From assembly GCF_034343125.1 (NCBI RefSeq), contig NZ_CP139957.1:519001-583000 (forward strand): a stretch of DNA of 64,000 bases, read 5' to 3'. A program made the translations under genes and the position numbers. The stretch comes from Caldicellulosiruptor danielii. Its GTDB lineage: Bacteria > Bacillota > Thermoanaerobacteria > Caldicellulosiruptorales > Caldicellulosiruptoraceae. Below the pieces are notes generated by a model. The model did not search any database, was not told where the DNA came from, and saw only the letters and a list, made by a program, of their open reading frames with translations. Numbering within the stretch: the first letter of the stretch is position 1; each line of letters starts with the position of its first letter. This document shows positions 7,693 through 15,943 of the stretch, piece after piece.

Positions 7693-9090
7693 GTGGCAAG
7701 AGTAGAATTTAATCCCAGGACAAACCTGATTGAGCAGGCAGCGTATAAATATACACTCCAGGATGTTCCAGAGCCGAACCTCTATAGAGAGGTTTTCCCG
7801 TACACAGAGATACCCAAGATAGCCTTCAACCACAGGCATGTCCCTATGTTTGTGCCTGATGAGATATGGATAACAGATACTACATTTAGAGATGGTCAGC
7901 AAGCAAGGTCTCCTTATACAGTTGAACAGATTGTAAGGCTTTATGATTATCTTCACGAGCTTGATAACGACTCTGGTGTTATCCGTCAGACAGAGTTTTT
8001 CCTGTATTCAAAAAAAGATAGAGAAGCTGTTGTAAAGTGTATGGAAAGAGGTTATCGTTATCCAGAGGTTACCTCATGGATAAGAGCAAGAAAAGAGGAT
8101 TTTCAACTTGTGAAAGAAATGGGCATTAAAGAAACTGGAATTTTGGTATCATGCTCTGACTATCATATATTCAAAAAGCTCAACATGACAAGAAAACAGG
8201 CAATGGAAATGTATCTTTCTATAGTTGAAGCAGCACTTGAACATGGAATTATTCCGCGCTGCCATTTTGAGGACATCACAAGAGCAGACTTTTACGGCTT
8301 TGTTGTTCCGTTTGCAAATGAGCTTATGAAACTTGCGCGCCAAGCAAACATGCCGGTTAAAATAAGAGCATGTGATACCCTGGGACTTGGTGTGTCTTAC
8401 CCGGGAGTTGCTCTGCCAAGAAGTGTTCAGGGTATAATCTATGGACTTAGGCACTATGCAGAGGTTCCTTCTGAGTGGCTTGAATGGCACGGTCATAACG
8501 ATTTTTACAAGGCTGTTGTCAACTCTGGCACTGCATGGCTTTACGGTGCATCTGCAGTCAACTGCTCGCTCCTGGGTATTGGTGAGAGGACTGGCAATAC
8601 TCCTTTGGAAGCCATGGTAATTGAATATGCCCAGCTTCGAGGAACAACAAAGAATATGAGGCTTGAAGTAATTACTGAGATTGCAGATTATTTTGAAAAA
8701 GAGCTTGACTATGAGATTCCACCAAGAACACCGTTTGTAGGAAGGGCATTTAATGCAACAAGAGCAGGAATTCATGCTGACGGTATTTTGAAGGATGAGG
8801 AGATCTACAACATCTTTGATACAAAAAAGATTTTAAACAGACCAATTGTCATTGCGGTTGATGCCCACTCAGGACTTGCAGGTATTGCGGCATGGATTAA
8901 CACCTACTTTAGGCTTGAGGGCGACCAGAGGATTGACAAGCGCGACCCACGAGTTGCTAAAATCAAAGAGTGGGTTGATAAAGAGTATGAAAACGGAAGA
9001 ACAACTGTTATTGGCGACGATGAGCTTGAGATGGTTGTTCGAGAAGTCATGCCAGAGCTTTTCAAGATGCATGAAAGCAGAGTAAAATAG
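7693..9090 (+). CDS. DRE-TIM acyltransferase, probable Re-citrate synthase
   Basis: A 465-residue member of the isopropylmalate/homocitrate synthase superfamily. The metal-binding start of the barrel is ITDTTFRDGQQ; other marks are CHFEDITRADFYGF, WHGHNDFY, and the C-terminal catalytic lid motif GIHADGILKDEEIYNIFD. It is distant from LeuA and canonical NifV. Size and sequence style resemble the Re-face citrate synthase described from Clostridium kluyveri, as I recall it. No Si-citrate synthase is in the window, yet aconitase and isocitrate dehydrogenase are, behind a promoter with a similar operator. I therefore infer acetyl-CoA + oxaloacetate to citrate. Start GTG, with TGGAGGGA upstream. 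Homocitrate synthase is the alternative. Confidence 0.75.
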   Translation: MARVEFNPRTNLIEQAAYKYTLQDVPEPNLYREVFPYTEIPKIAFNHRHVPMFVPDEIWITDTTFRDGQQARSPYTVEQIVRLYDYLHELDNDSGVIRQTEFFLYSKKDREAVVKCMERGYRYPEVTSWIRARKEDFQLVKEMGIKETGILVSCSDYHIFKKLNMTRKQAMEMYLSIVEAALEHGIIPRCHFEDITRADFYGFVVPFANELMKLARQANMPVKIRACDTLGLGVSYPGVALPRSVQGIIYGLRHYAEVPSEWLEWHGHNDFYKAVVNSGTAWLYGASAVNCSLLGIGERTGNTPLEAMVIEYAQLRGTTKNMRLEVITEIADYFEKELDYEIPPRTPFVGRAFNATRAGIHADGILKDEEIYNIFDTKKILNRPIVIAVDAHSGLAGIAAWINTYFRLEGDQRIDKRDPRVAKIKEWVDKEYENGRTTVIGDDELEMVVREVMPELFKMHESRVK

Positions 9091-9104
9091 TTTTTCTCAA
9101 CATA

Positions 9105-9140
9105 AAAAGAGCCAGTCCTAAAAAGTTGGGCTGGCTTTTT
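9105..9140. terminator. Bidirectional terminator between citrate synthase and the AbiEii pair
   Basis: Stem GCCAGTCC / GGGCTGGC (one G-T pair) with A-rich sequence on the left and five Ts on the right, so it can serve both converging genes. Confidence 0.8.
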
Positions 9141-9468
9141 ACTTGTGTATTTTTCTTGTCTGTTTCCACTTTTCTACAAACTTCATCTTACTTCTCATAT
9201 TTCTATATTCCCAGTACTCTTTTTCATCAAGAAATATACTTCCCCAAAGATAAATTGTAGGTATAGGGAGTTCTTGGACTGAATAGAAGTCTTTTAAAAA
9301 TACTTCTTTTATTTCGTTGAAACTGTAAATATCAAAAAGCTTTTCAATGTGTTCCCAATAGCCTTTTGCTAATACTGTCTTTATTATTAATTCTTTGTGT
9401 TTTTCTGTATCTAACATTTCAAAGTTATAATTTTTGAATAGAATTTTAAAATCCTCTGGAAGTTTCAC
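9139..9468 (-). CDS. Small conserved protein paired with an AbiEii-like nucleotidyltransferase (DUF6922-like?)
   Basis: A 109-residue soluble protein, MKLPEDFKILFKNYNFEMLD then HKELIIKTVLAKGYWEHIEKLF and an aromatic-rich middle. It resembles small proteins (DUF6922-like, a tentative match from memory) found next to AbiEii nucleotidyltransferases. The two genes overlap by 4 bases, which argues for one functional unit. It would be the candidate cognate partner of the enzyme. No HTH motif is obvious, so a classical AbiEi-type antitoxin is not supported. Confidence 0.6.
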   Translation of the reverse strand: MKLPEDFKILFKNYNFEMLDTEKHKELIIKTVLAKGYWEHIEKLFDIYSFNEIKEVFLKDFYSVQELPIPTIYLWGSIFLDEKEYWEYRNMRSKMKFVEKWKQTRKIHK

Positions 9469-10175
9469 AGAAGAGTCCCTCTTTTCTTTATATACTTTTC
9501 AATTACTGTTTTAGCTTGCTGAGTTAAAAACATTTCTATTTCATCTACTTTTGGTTCTTCACCAATTACAGAGATTAATGCTGTTTCTTTGTCAATTAAA
9601 TCATCTGTGTACATAAGCTGTTCTAAGAATAATTTCTTTGAAAAAACTGGTTCACCCTCTATTACAAATTTCTGGGGTGCTTTCTCTAAGATATATTCTA
9701 AAGTTACAATACCTTTTTTAAGTAGAAAATACAAATCAATATAATCTCTGAATGTTGGTCGTCTGCCAATGGTATACGCTTTCATCAAAGCTATTTCCTT
9801 AGGAGATGCTAAATTGATTCCTTTTAAACGAATGTCTATTTTATCACCTTGGACTAATGGCTCAATCAAAGGGAAAGGATATGCAATGAAACTTACCTTT
9901 ACTCCACATATAGTTGAAGTCATCTGGTCGACTTGCTTTATAATAATATTTACATCTTTTTTTGAGAACAAATTGGTTAAAATATTGTAAATATATTCGA
10001 ATTCTATTTTTTCGCTAACTTCTTTTTGAAAAAAATCCAAATCATATGACTTTCTATGGCGAAGCTGTAATGCCAATGCAGTACCACCTGCAAGGTAGAA
10101 TTTTTTTGCCAAATTGCTTTTAGCGATATTTCTACATATTTCATATCCTTCTGGGTCTAATACTTCCATATCCAT
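9465..10175 (-). CDS. AbiEii/AbiGii-family nucleotidyltransferase
   Basis: The nucleotidyltransferase core is clear: FYLAGGTALALQLRHRKSYDLDFF, where GG-T-A and the DLDFF acidic pair match the AbiEii/MenT family. A second part, IALMKAYTIGRRPTFRDYIDLYFLL, matches the family's conserved KxxAxxxRxxxRDxxDLYFL region. Such enzymes act as toxins in type IV-like phage-exclusion systems, some by adding nucleotides to tRNA ends. The frame is open from ATG 10214, but a TATAAT sits across that ATG and a strong AAGGAG lies 9 bases before ATG 10175, so I choose 10175 (236 residues). It is paired with the gene at 9139. Confidence 0.8.
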   Translation of the reverse strand: MDMEVLDPEGYEICRNIAKSNLAKKFYLAGGTALALQLRHRKSYDLDFFQKEVSEKIEFEYIYNILTNLFSKKDVNIIIKQVDQMTSTICGVKVSFIAYPFPLIEPLVQGDKIDIRLKGINLASPKEIALMKAYTIGRRPTFRDYIDLYFLLKKGIVTLEYILEKAPQKFVIEGEPVFSKKLFLEQLMYTDDLIDKETALISVIGEEPKVDEIEMFLTQQAKTVIEKYIKKRGTLL

Positions 10176-10444
10176 CAAAACTGGCTCCTTTTTTGTTTTT
10201 TCTTCTGTAATCATTATAACATAAACGTATTTGCTTGAATTAAATTTTAATTTAGATCTAAAAAACTTATCTTAGGTTATGTTGTTCGTATTTGTTATCA
10301 GGCAGTAATTGACAAATAGAGTATTGTAAGGTTTAATTAGCGAAACACAAATTATACAAATATAAATTACTTTTTATATACTGTAACCAAAACAATTAAA
10401 AATTACCTCAAAAACTTTATAAAAATTAAAATGCAATTTTGGTA

Positions 10445-10473
10445 TTGACAAATTGCAAAATGAAGAATATAAT
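10445..10473 (+). promoter_or_regulatory. Perfect sigma-A promoter upstream of amtB
   Basis: TTGACA, 17 bases, TATAAT: a full consensus. Transcription should start near 10480 and run almost at once into the hairpin at 10501, then into a leader of about 280 bases before amtB. Confidence 0.85.
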
Positions 10474-10500
10474 GAGAGTTAACAAAGAGAATAAAGAAAG

Positions 10501-10545
10501 AAAGGCAAAGGCGCCTTTCAAAAGGTTGCCTTTGCCTTTTTTATT
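10501..10545 (+). terminator. Intrinsic terminator in the amtB leader (candidate attenuator)
   Basis: A twelve-base stem AAAGGCAAAGGC / GCCTTTGCCTTT with a second small stem (CCTT / AAGG) inside, followed by six Ts. It lies only about 20 bases after the predicted transcription start and over 200 bases before amtB. No gene ends here, so its natural reading is premature termination. A similar hairpin lies in the leader of the gene at 24145. Confidence 0.75.
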
Positions 10546-10711
10546 TACCACCGCAACTTACTCAATACTTCTTTTACCCTATATGGGATAATACTCCACC
10601 CACAACCCCATTTGTAGTGTTTTTTCCTTTACTTTTTTCTTTAAAACAGCTTTTTTATTATACCACATAAGTTTATTTCTGAAAAGAGGGGGCGCAAGGA
10701 GGTGTCAAAAA

Positions 10712-10744
10712 GTGCTTTTCAACTTCAAATCAACTTTCAATTAA
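10712..10744 (+). CDS. Ten-codon leader ORF upstream of amtB
   Basis: A GTG codon follows an unusually good ribosome site (AAGGAGGTG, 7 bases away) and opens a frame encoding about ten residues (MLFNFKSTFN) that stops 16 bases before the amtB ATG. The amtB ribosome site begins right after this stop, so coupling or leader-peptide control is possible. It may also be a chance frame. No codon-repeat typical of an amino-acid attenuator is present. Confidence 0.4.
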   Translation: MLFNFKSTFN

Positions 10745-10760
10745 ATGAGGAGGGTTAAAA

Positions 10761-12098
10761 ATGAATAGAGGTTTTAAAATTCTACTTGGCATCGTATTTT
10801 TGATCTTTATAGTAATATTAGGATTTAGCACAGCAAAAGCTGACCAGATTACACCTGAAAAGGTTGCAACAGCTATTGATAATGTGTGGGTGCTTGTCAC
10901 AGCGTTTTTGGTCTTTTTCATGCAAGCAGGGTTTGCAATGGTTGAAGCAGGTTTTACAAGAGCTAAGAACGCAAGCAACATTGTTATGAAAAACTTAATG
11001 GACTTTGCAATTGGTTCTGTAATTTTCTGGCTGTTTGGGTTTGCATTCATGTTTGGCAAGGACGCTGGTGGTTTCATAGGAACGTCAGGATTTTTCCTGA
11101 GCGATTCATTCAAACATTTAGGGCTTTCAATTCCACTTACATCATTTTTAATATTTCAGACAGTATTTGCAGCAACAGCTGCAACAATTGTATCTGGTGC
11201 TATGGCTGAGCGAACAAAGTTCATTGCTTACTGTATCTACAGCGCAGTTATTTCATTCATAATATATCCTGTTGTTGGTCACTGGGCATGGGGCGGCGGC
11301 TGGCTGAGCAAGCTTGGCTTTATTGACTTTGCAGGTTCTACTGTTGTACATTCTGTTGGTGGCTGGAGTGCATTGATAGGTGCCGCATTGCTTGGACCGA
11401 GAATAGGAAAATACACAAAAGATGGCAAGGTCAATGCTATCCCAGGCCATAGCATAACCTTAGCAGCACTTGGTACATTTATCTTATGGTTTGGCTGGTT
11501 TGGATTTAACCCAGGTTCTACTCTTTCAGGTATGAACGACAAAATCGGCGATATTGCAGTCAATACAAACTTGGCAGCTGCAATGGGTGCAGACTTGGCG
11601 ATGATATATACATGGATAAAGTACAAAAAGCCTGATGTCAGTATGACATTAAACGGTGCTTTGGCAGGACTTGTTGCAATCACAGCAGGATGTGCATCAG
11701 TCAACACATGGGGAGCAGCAATTATTGGTGGTCTTGCAGGAATACTTGTAGTTGTCGCTGTTGAGTTTATTGACAAAAAGCTCAAAATTGACGACCCAGT
11801 TGGTGCAATCTCAGTTCATGGCGTTTGTGGTGCGTTTGGAACATTGATGGTTGGGCTTTTTGCAACAGATGGAGGACTTTTCTATGGCGGTGGAATAAAG
11901 CAATTTTTAGTTCAGCTTGCGGGTGTAGCTTCAACATTTGTATGGACCACAATAACAGCCTTTATCCTCTTTGCAATTATCAAGCTTACAGTTGGCTTGA
12001 GAGTCTCTGAAGAGGAAGAGATAGAAGGTCTGGATGTTGCAGAACATGGTACGGCAGCGTATGGCGACTTTGTAATGAAGTCTCAAGCAGTGAAGTAA
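10761..12098 (+). CDS. amtB: Ammonium transporter AmtB
   Basis: A 445-residue polytopic membrane protein of the Amt/Mep/Rh family, with a cleavable N-terminal segment (ILLGIVFLIFIVILGFSTAKA) and eleven predicted helices. Conserved parts include VLVTAFLVFFMQAGFAMVEA, GWSALIGAALLGPR, LWFGWFGFNPGS and DPVGAISVHGVCGAFGTL with the pore histidine. It brings ammonium into the cell. The PII gene follows after 44 bases, the usual amtB-glnK pair in which PII plugs the channel when nitrogen is plentiful. It is transcribed from the promoter at 10445 through a leader with a hairpin. Confidence 0.96.
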   Translation: MNRGFKILLGIVFLIFIVILGFSTAKADQITPEKVATAIDNVWVLVTAFLVFFMQAGFAMVEAGFTRAKNASNIVMKNLMDFAIGSVIFWLFGFAFMFGKDAGGFIGTSGFFLSDSFKHLGLSIPLTSFLIFQTVFAATAATIVSGAMAERTKFIAYCIYSAVISFIIYPVVGHWAWGGGWLSKLGFIDFAGSTVVHSVGGWSALIGAALLGPRIGKYTKDGKVNAIPGHSITLAALGTFILWFGWFGFNPGSTLSGMNDKIGDIAVNTNLAAAMGADLAMIYTWIKYKKPDVSMTLNGALAGLVAITAGCASVNTWGAAIIGGLAGILVVVAVEFIDKKLKIDDPVGAISVHGVCGAFGTLMVGLFATDGGLFYGGGIKQFLVQLAGVASTFVWTTITAFILFAIIKLTVGLRVSEEEEIEGLDVAEHGTAAYGDFVMKSQAVK

Positions 12099-12124
12099 AA
12101 ATGCGTATGTAAACCAAATTTTAA

Positions 12125-12481
<357 letters not shown>

Positions 12482-12710
12482 AATTTGGGGGGCTTACCTC
12501 TATCTTCGGTCAATAGTTTCCCGCTTACAATTTGGCAACAGCAGGCATCCAAAACACCCCCAAATTGAGAGGACAATAAATCTGCCTTGCCTCTTGCGCC
12601 CCTCTCTTTTGAAAAAGTGAATAATGTGTTTTGTGCCTGCCATTGCCACGTGTTATCAGAAGTTTTGAGAAAACCCAAAAAATTTGGTGTCTGCTGTTGC
12701 CCTTTTTATA
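12482..12710 (+). other. Probable structured RNA leader between glnK and nifH
   Basis: No gene is found here. Segment GGCAACAGCAG (12534-12544) is the exact complement of CTGCTGTTGCC (about 12691-12701), which is followed by a T run. A third segment, GCCTGCCATTGCC (about 12635-12647), can pair with the first one as well. AATTTGGGG at 12483 and CCCCAAATT at 12558 are complementary too, and a local stem GAGAGG / CCTCTC (12567-12606) ends in TTTT. Such competing pairings are typical of attenuators or riboregulators. It is not a riboswitch class I recognise. Confidence 0.5.
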
Positions 12711-12712
12711 GA

Positions 12713-12741
12713 TTTTACCCTTATTTCAAATAAGGATAAAA
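12713..12741. promoter_or_regulatory. 29-bp imperfect palindrome upstream of nifH
   Basis: TTTTAcCCTTATTT-C-AAATAAGGaTAAAA, fourteen-base arms with one mismatch, about 180 bases before nifH. It could be an operator for a nitrogen or redox regulator or an RNA hairpin. No nifA or sigma-54 type -24/-12 element is visible. From 12742 to 12922 I see only the nifH ribosome site (GGGAGGT) and a weak TTGACA (12873) with a poor -10 box. Confidence 0.5.
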
Positions 12742-12793
12742 TTCAGGGGAAGAGCAAATAAGTACTTCCTTCACCCTCCACACAAGCTGGTGA

Positions 12794-13744
<951 letters not shown>

Positions 13745-13788
13745 CATACATCAAAAAAGTAGAAAAATTCAGGGAGGTATTTTGAGTT

Positions 13789-14106
13789 ATGAAGATGATA
13801 AGGGCAATAATAAGGCCGGAGATGCAAGAAAAGGTTGTCCGTGCACTTGACTCAAATGGTTTTGTTTCTATGACAAAGATTGATGTGTTTGGCCGAGGCA
13901 AACAAAAGGGAATCAGGACAGGGAGTATCCTATATGATGAACTTCCAAAAACAATGCTAATGATGGTTGTTGAGGATGAGGATTGCCAAAAAGTTGTGGA
14001 TATCATCCTACAAAATGCATACACAGGAAACTTTGGAGATGGCAAGATTTTCATAAGCCCTGTTGAGCAGGCTTATACAATCAGAACAGGTGAGAAGAAG
14101 CTTTAA
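13789..14106 (+). CDS. nifI1: PII-like nitrogenase regulator NifI1
   Basis: A 105-residue PII family protein (MKMIRAIIRPEMQEKVVRAL, GNFGDGKIFISPVEQAYTIRTGE). Its T-loop is shorter and unlike GlnK and lacks the uridylylated tyrosine context. NifI1 and NifI2 form a complex that inhibits NifDK directly and is relieved by 2-oxoglutarate and ATP, as shown in Methanococcus. The gene lies 44 bases after nifH. Confidence 0.94.
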   Translation: MKMIRAIIRPEMQEKVVRALDSNGFVSMTKIDVFGRGKQKGIRTGSILYDELPKTMLMMVVEDEDCQKVVDIILQNAYTGNFGDGKIFISPVEQAYTIRTGEKKL

Positions 14107-14143
14107 ATTTATTTACAAAACATAAGGTGGTGAATTTCTCAAA

Positions 14144-14518
14144 ATGAAAGAGATAATTGCAATTATCAGAATGAACAAGGTTGGCGTGACAAAGGATGTG
14201 CTTGCGGCAGCAGGATACCCTGCTGCCACATTCCAAAAAGTATTGGGGCGCGGCAGGCAGCGAGGACTGGTTGGCGAGGTAAAAGCTATTGAGGTTGACA
14301 AGGCAACCGAGATGGTCCTTTCATCATCTGCTATGGAGTTTGTTCCAAAACGCATGATTACAATCATTGTTGATGACAAGGATGTAGAAAGAGTTGTCAA
14401 CATTATCATGGCGGTAAACCGCACAGGTCAGGTAGGAGATGGAAAGATATTTGTCCTACCTGTTGAAGATAGCATAAGAATCAGGACCAAGGAAAAAGGC
14501 TTTGAGGCTTTGGTATGA
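14144..14518 (+). CDS. nifI2: PII-like nitrogenase regulator NifI2
   Basis: A 124-residue PII-like protein (MKEIIAIIRMNKVGVTKDVLAAAGYPA) with the longer T-loop typical of NifI2 (GRGRQRGLVGEVKAIEVDKATEM) and the C-terminal RTGQVGDGKIFVLPVEDSIRIRT signature. It acts with NifI1 to switch off nitrogenase after ammonium addition. It sits between nifI1 and nifD. Confidence 0.94.
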   Translation: MKEIIAIIRMNKVGVTKDVLAAAGYPAATFQKVLGRGRQRGLVGEVKAIEVDKATEMVLSSSAMEFVPKRMITIIVDDKDVERVVNIIMAVNRTGQVGDGKIFVLPVEDSIRIRTKEKGFEALV

Positions 14519-14548
14519 AAAATTGTAAAAAAAGGGGGCTGAATAAAA

Positions 14549-15943
14549 ATGCCATTTGTAACTCTTGATTGTGACAAGTGCATTGAAGAAAGAGGAAGAC
14601 ACACATATATCACTGATAAGAAAAATCCTGTGATACCTGTATGCAACGTCAGAACAGTGCCTGGCGACATGACAGAGCGCGGGTGTGCGTTTGCAGGAGC
14701 AAGAGGTGTTGTTGGAGGTCCTGTTAAAGATGTAATTCAGATAGTCCATGGTCCAGTTGGCTGTGCTTACTATACATGGTCGTCACGAAGACATCTTTCA
14801 GACAGTGAGTTTCACAGAAAATACTGCTTTTCAACAGACATGCAAGAAAAGGACATAGTCTTTGGAGGGGAAAAGAAGCTTTACAACGCCATCATCGAAG
14901 CAAACCAGGAATTTCCTGAGGCAAAAGCAGTGTTCATCTACGCGACATGTCCTACTGCCCTGATTGGCGATGACTTGGAAGCAGTTGCTAAAAAAGCTTC
15001 AAAAGCAATTGGAAAGCCGGTTATTGCCTTCAACTCACCAGGATTTTGTGGTGTTAGCCAATCCAAAGGACATCACATAGCAAACCACACAATATTTGAA
15101 AAGATTGTTGGGACAAAAGAACTTGAAGACCCAACACCTTATGATGTTAATATCATAGGCGAGTACAACATTGATGGAGATTACTGGGTGCTTGAGAAGC
15201 TATTTACAAAGATTGGCTTGAGGATTATAACAGCATTTACTGGAAACGCTTCTTATGATAATCTTTGCAAGATGCACCATGCAAAACTCAACATTGTACA
15301 TTGTCAAAGGTCAGCAACATATATAGCAAGGCTGATGAAGGAAAAGTATGGAACACCGTTTATTCGTGTCACACTTTTCGGGATAACAGAGACAATCAAC
15401 TCACTTCGTGAAATTGGCGAATTTTTCGGGATACAAAAGAGGGTTGAAGAGGTCATTGAAGAAGAGCTCGAGTCAATCATGCCAAGGCTTGAGTTTTTCA
15501 GAGAAAAGCTACGAGGAAAACGCGCAATGATCTATGTTGGTGCACCGCGTGTTTGGCACTGGATACCGCTTATGCGTGACCTTGGTATAGAAGTTGTAGC
15601 TTGTGCTACCACATTTGGGCATGAGGATGACTATGAAAAGATAAATGCAAGGGCAGACGATGGTGTGCTTGTCATAGACAATCCCAACGAACTTGAGCTT
15701 GAAGAGGTAATCCAAAAATACAAACCTGATATATTCCTCACTGGTCTTAAAGAGAAATACCTTGCGCACAAGCTGGGTGTGCCGTCCCTCAATTCACATT
15801 CGTACGAGAATGGGCCGTATGTGGCCTTTGAAGGACTTGTAAACTTTGCAAGAGACCTTTACAAATCATTGTATGCACCTGTTTGGAATTTTGTAGGAGA
15901 GAGGTGGAGTGCAAAATGGCAACCAAACTGGCTAACCCTTTAA
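14549..15943 (+). CDS. nifD: Nitrogenase molybdenum-iron-type protein alpha chain
   Basis: A 464-residue alpha subunit. P-cluster ligands are Cys46, Cys72 and Cys134 (GCAFAG, GPVGCAYY, ATCPTALIGDD). Cofactor ligands are Cys252 (IVHCQRS) and His417 (NSHSYENGPY). Gln171 and His175 in GVSQSKGHHIAN and Arg80 match A. vinelandii Q191, H195 and R96. The N-terminus (MPxVxLxCDKxIxER) and TGNxSYDxLxxMHxAxLN look like VnfD/AnfD rather than typical NifD. However, no delta-subunit gene (vnfG/anfG) is present and molybdate transport genes follow, so a Mo enzyme of the deep 'uncharacterised' clade is most likely. It overlaps nifK by 28 bases. Confidence 0.95.
   Translation: MPFVTLDCDKCIEERGRHTYITDKKNPVIPVCNVRTVPGDMTERGCAFAGARGVVGGPVKDVIQIVHGPVGCAYYTWSSRRHLSDSEFHRKYCFSTDMQEKDIVFGGEKKLYNAIIEANQEFPEAKAVFIYATCPTALIGDDLEAVAKKASKAIGKPVIAFNSPGFCGVSQSKGHHIANHTIFEKIVGTKELEDPTPYDVNIIGEYNIDGDYWVLEKLFTKIGLRIITAFTGNASYDNLCKMHHAKLNIVHCQRSATYIARLMKEKYGTPFIRVTLFGITETINSLREIGEFFGIQKRVEEVIEEELESIMPRLEFFREKLRGKRAMIYVGAPRVWHWIPLMRDLGIEVVACATTFGHEDDYEKINARADDGVLVIDNPNELELEEVIQKYKPDIFLTGLKEKYLAHKLGVPSLNSHSYENGPYVAFEGLVNFARDLYKSLYAPVWNFVGERWSAKWQPNWLTL

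Noticed and set aside
7693-9090. Annotating the gene as 2-isopropylmalate synthase or nifV
   Set aside because: Sequence style and length differ from LeuA and NifV, no leu genes are near, and promoter motif and context point to citrate synthesis.
10501-10540. A known riboswitch class in the amtB leader
   Set aside because: I compared it mentally with glutamine, ZTP, fluoride, guanidine, Moco and THF motifs; none of their conserved bases are present. It reads as a terminator hairpin.
14549-15943. Calling the enzyme a vanadium or iron-only nitrogenase
   Set aside because: No delta-subunit gene, no vnfENX-type genes, and molybdate transport genes in the operon. The Nif name is kept.
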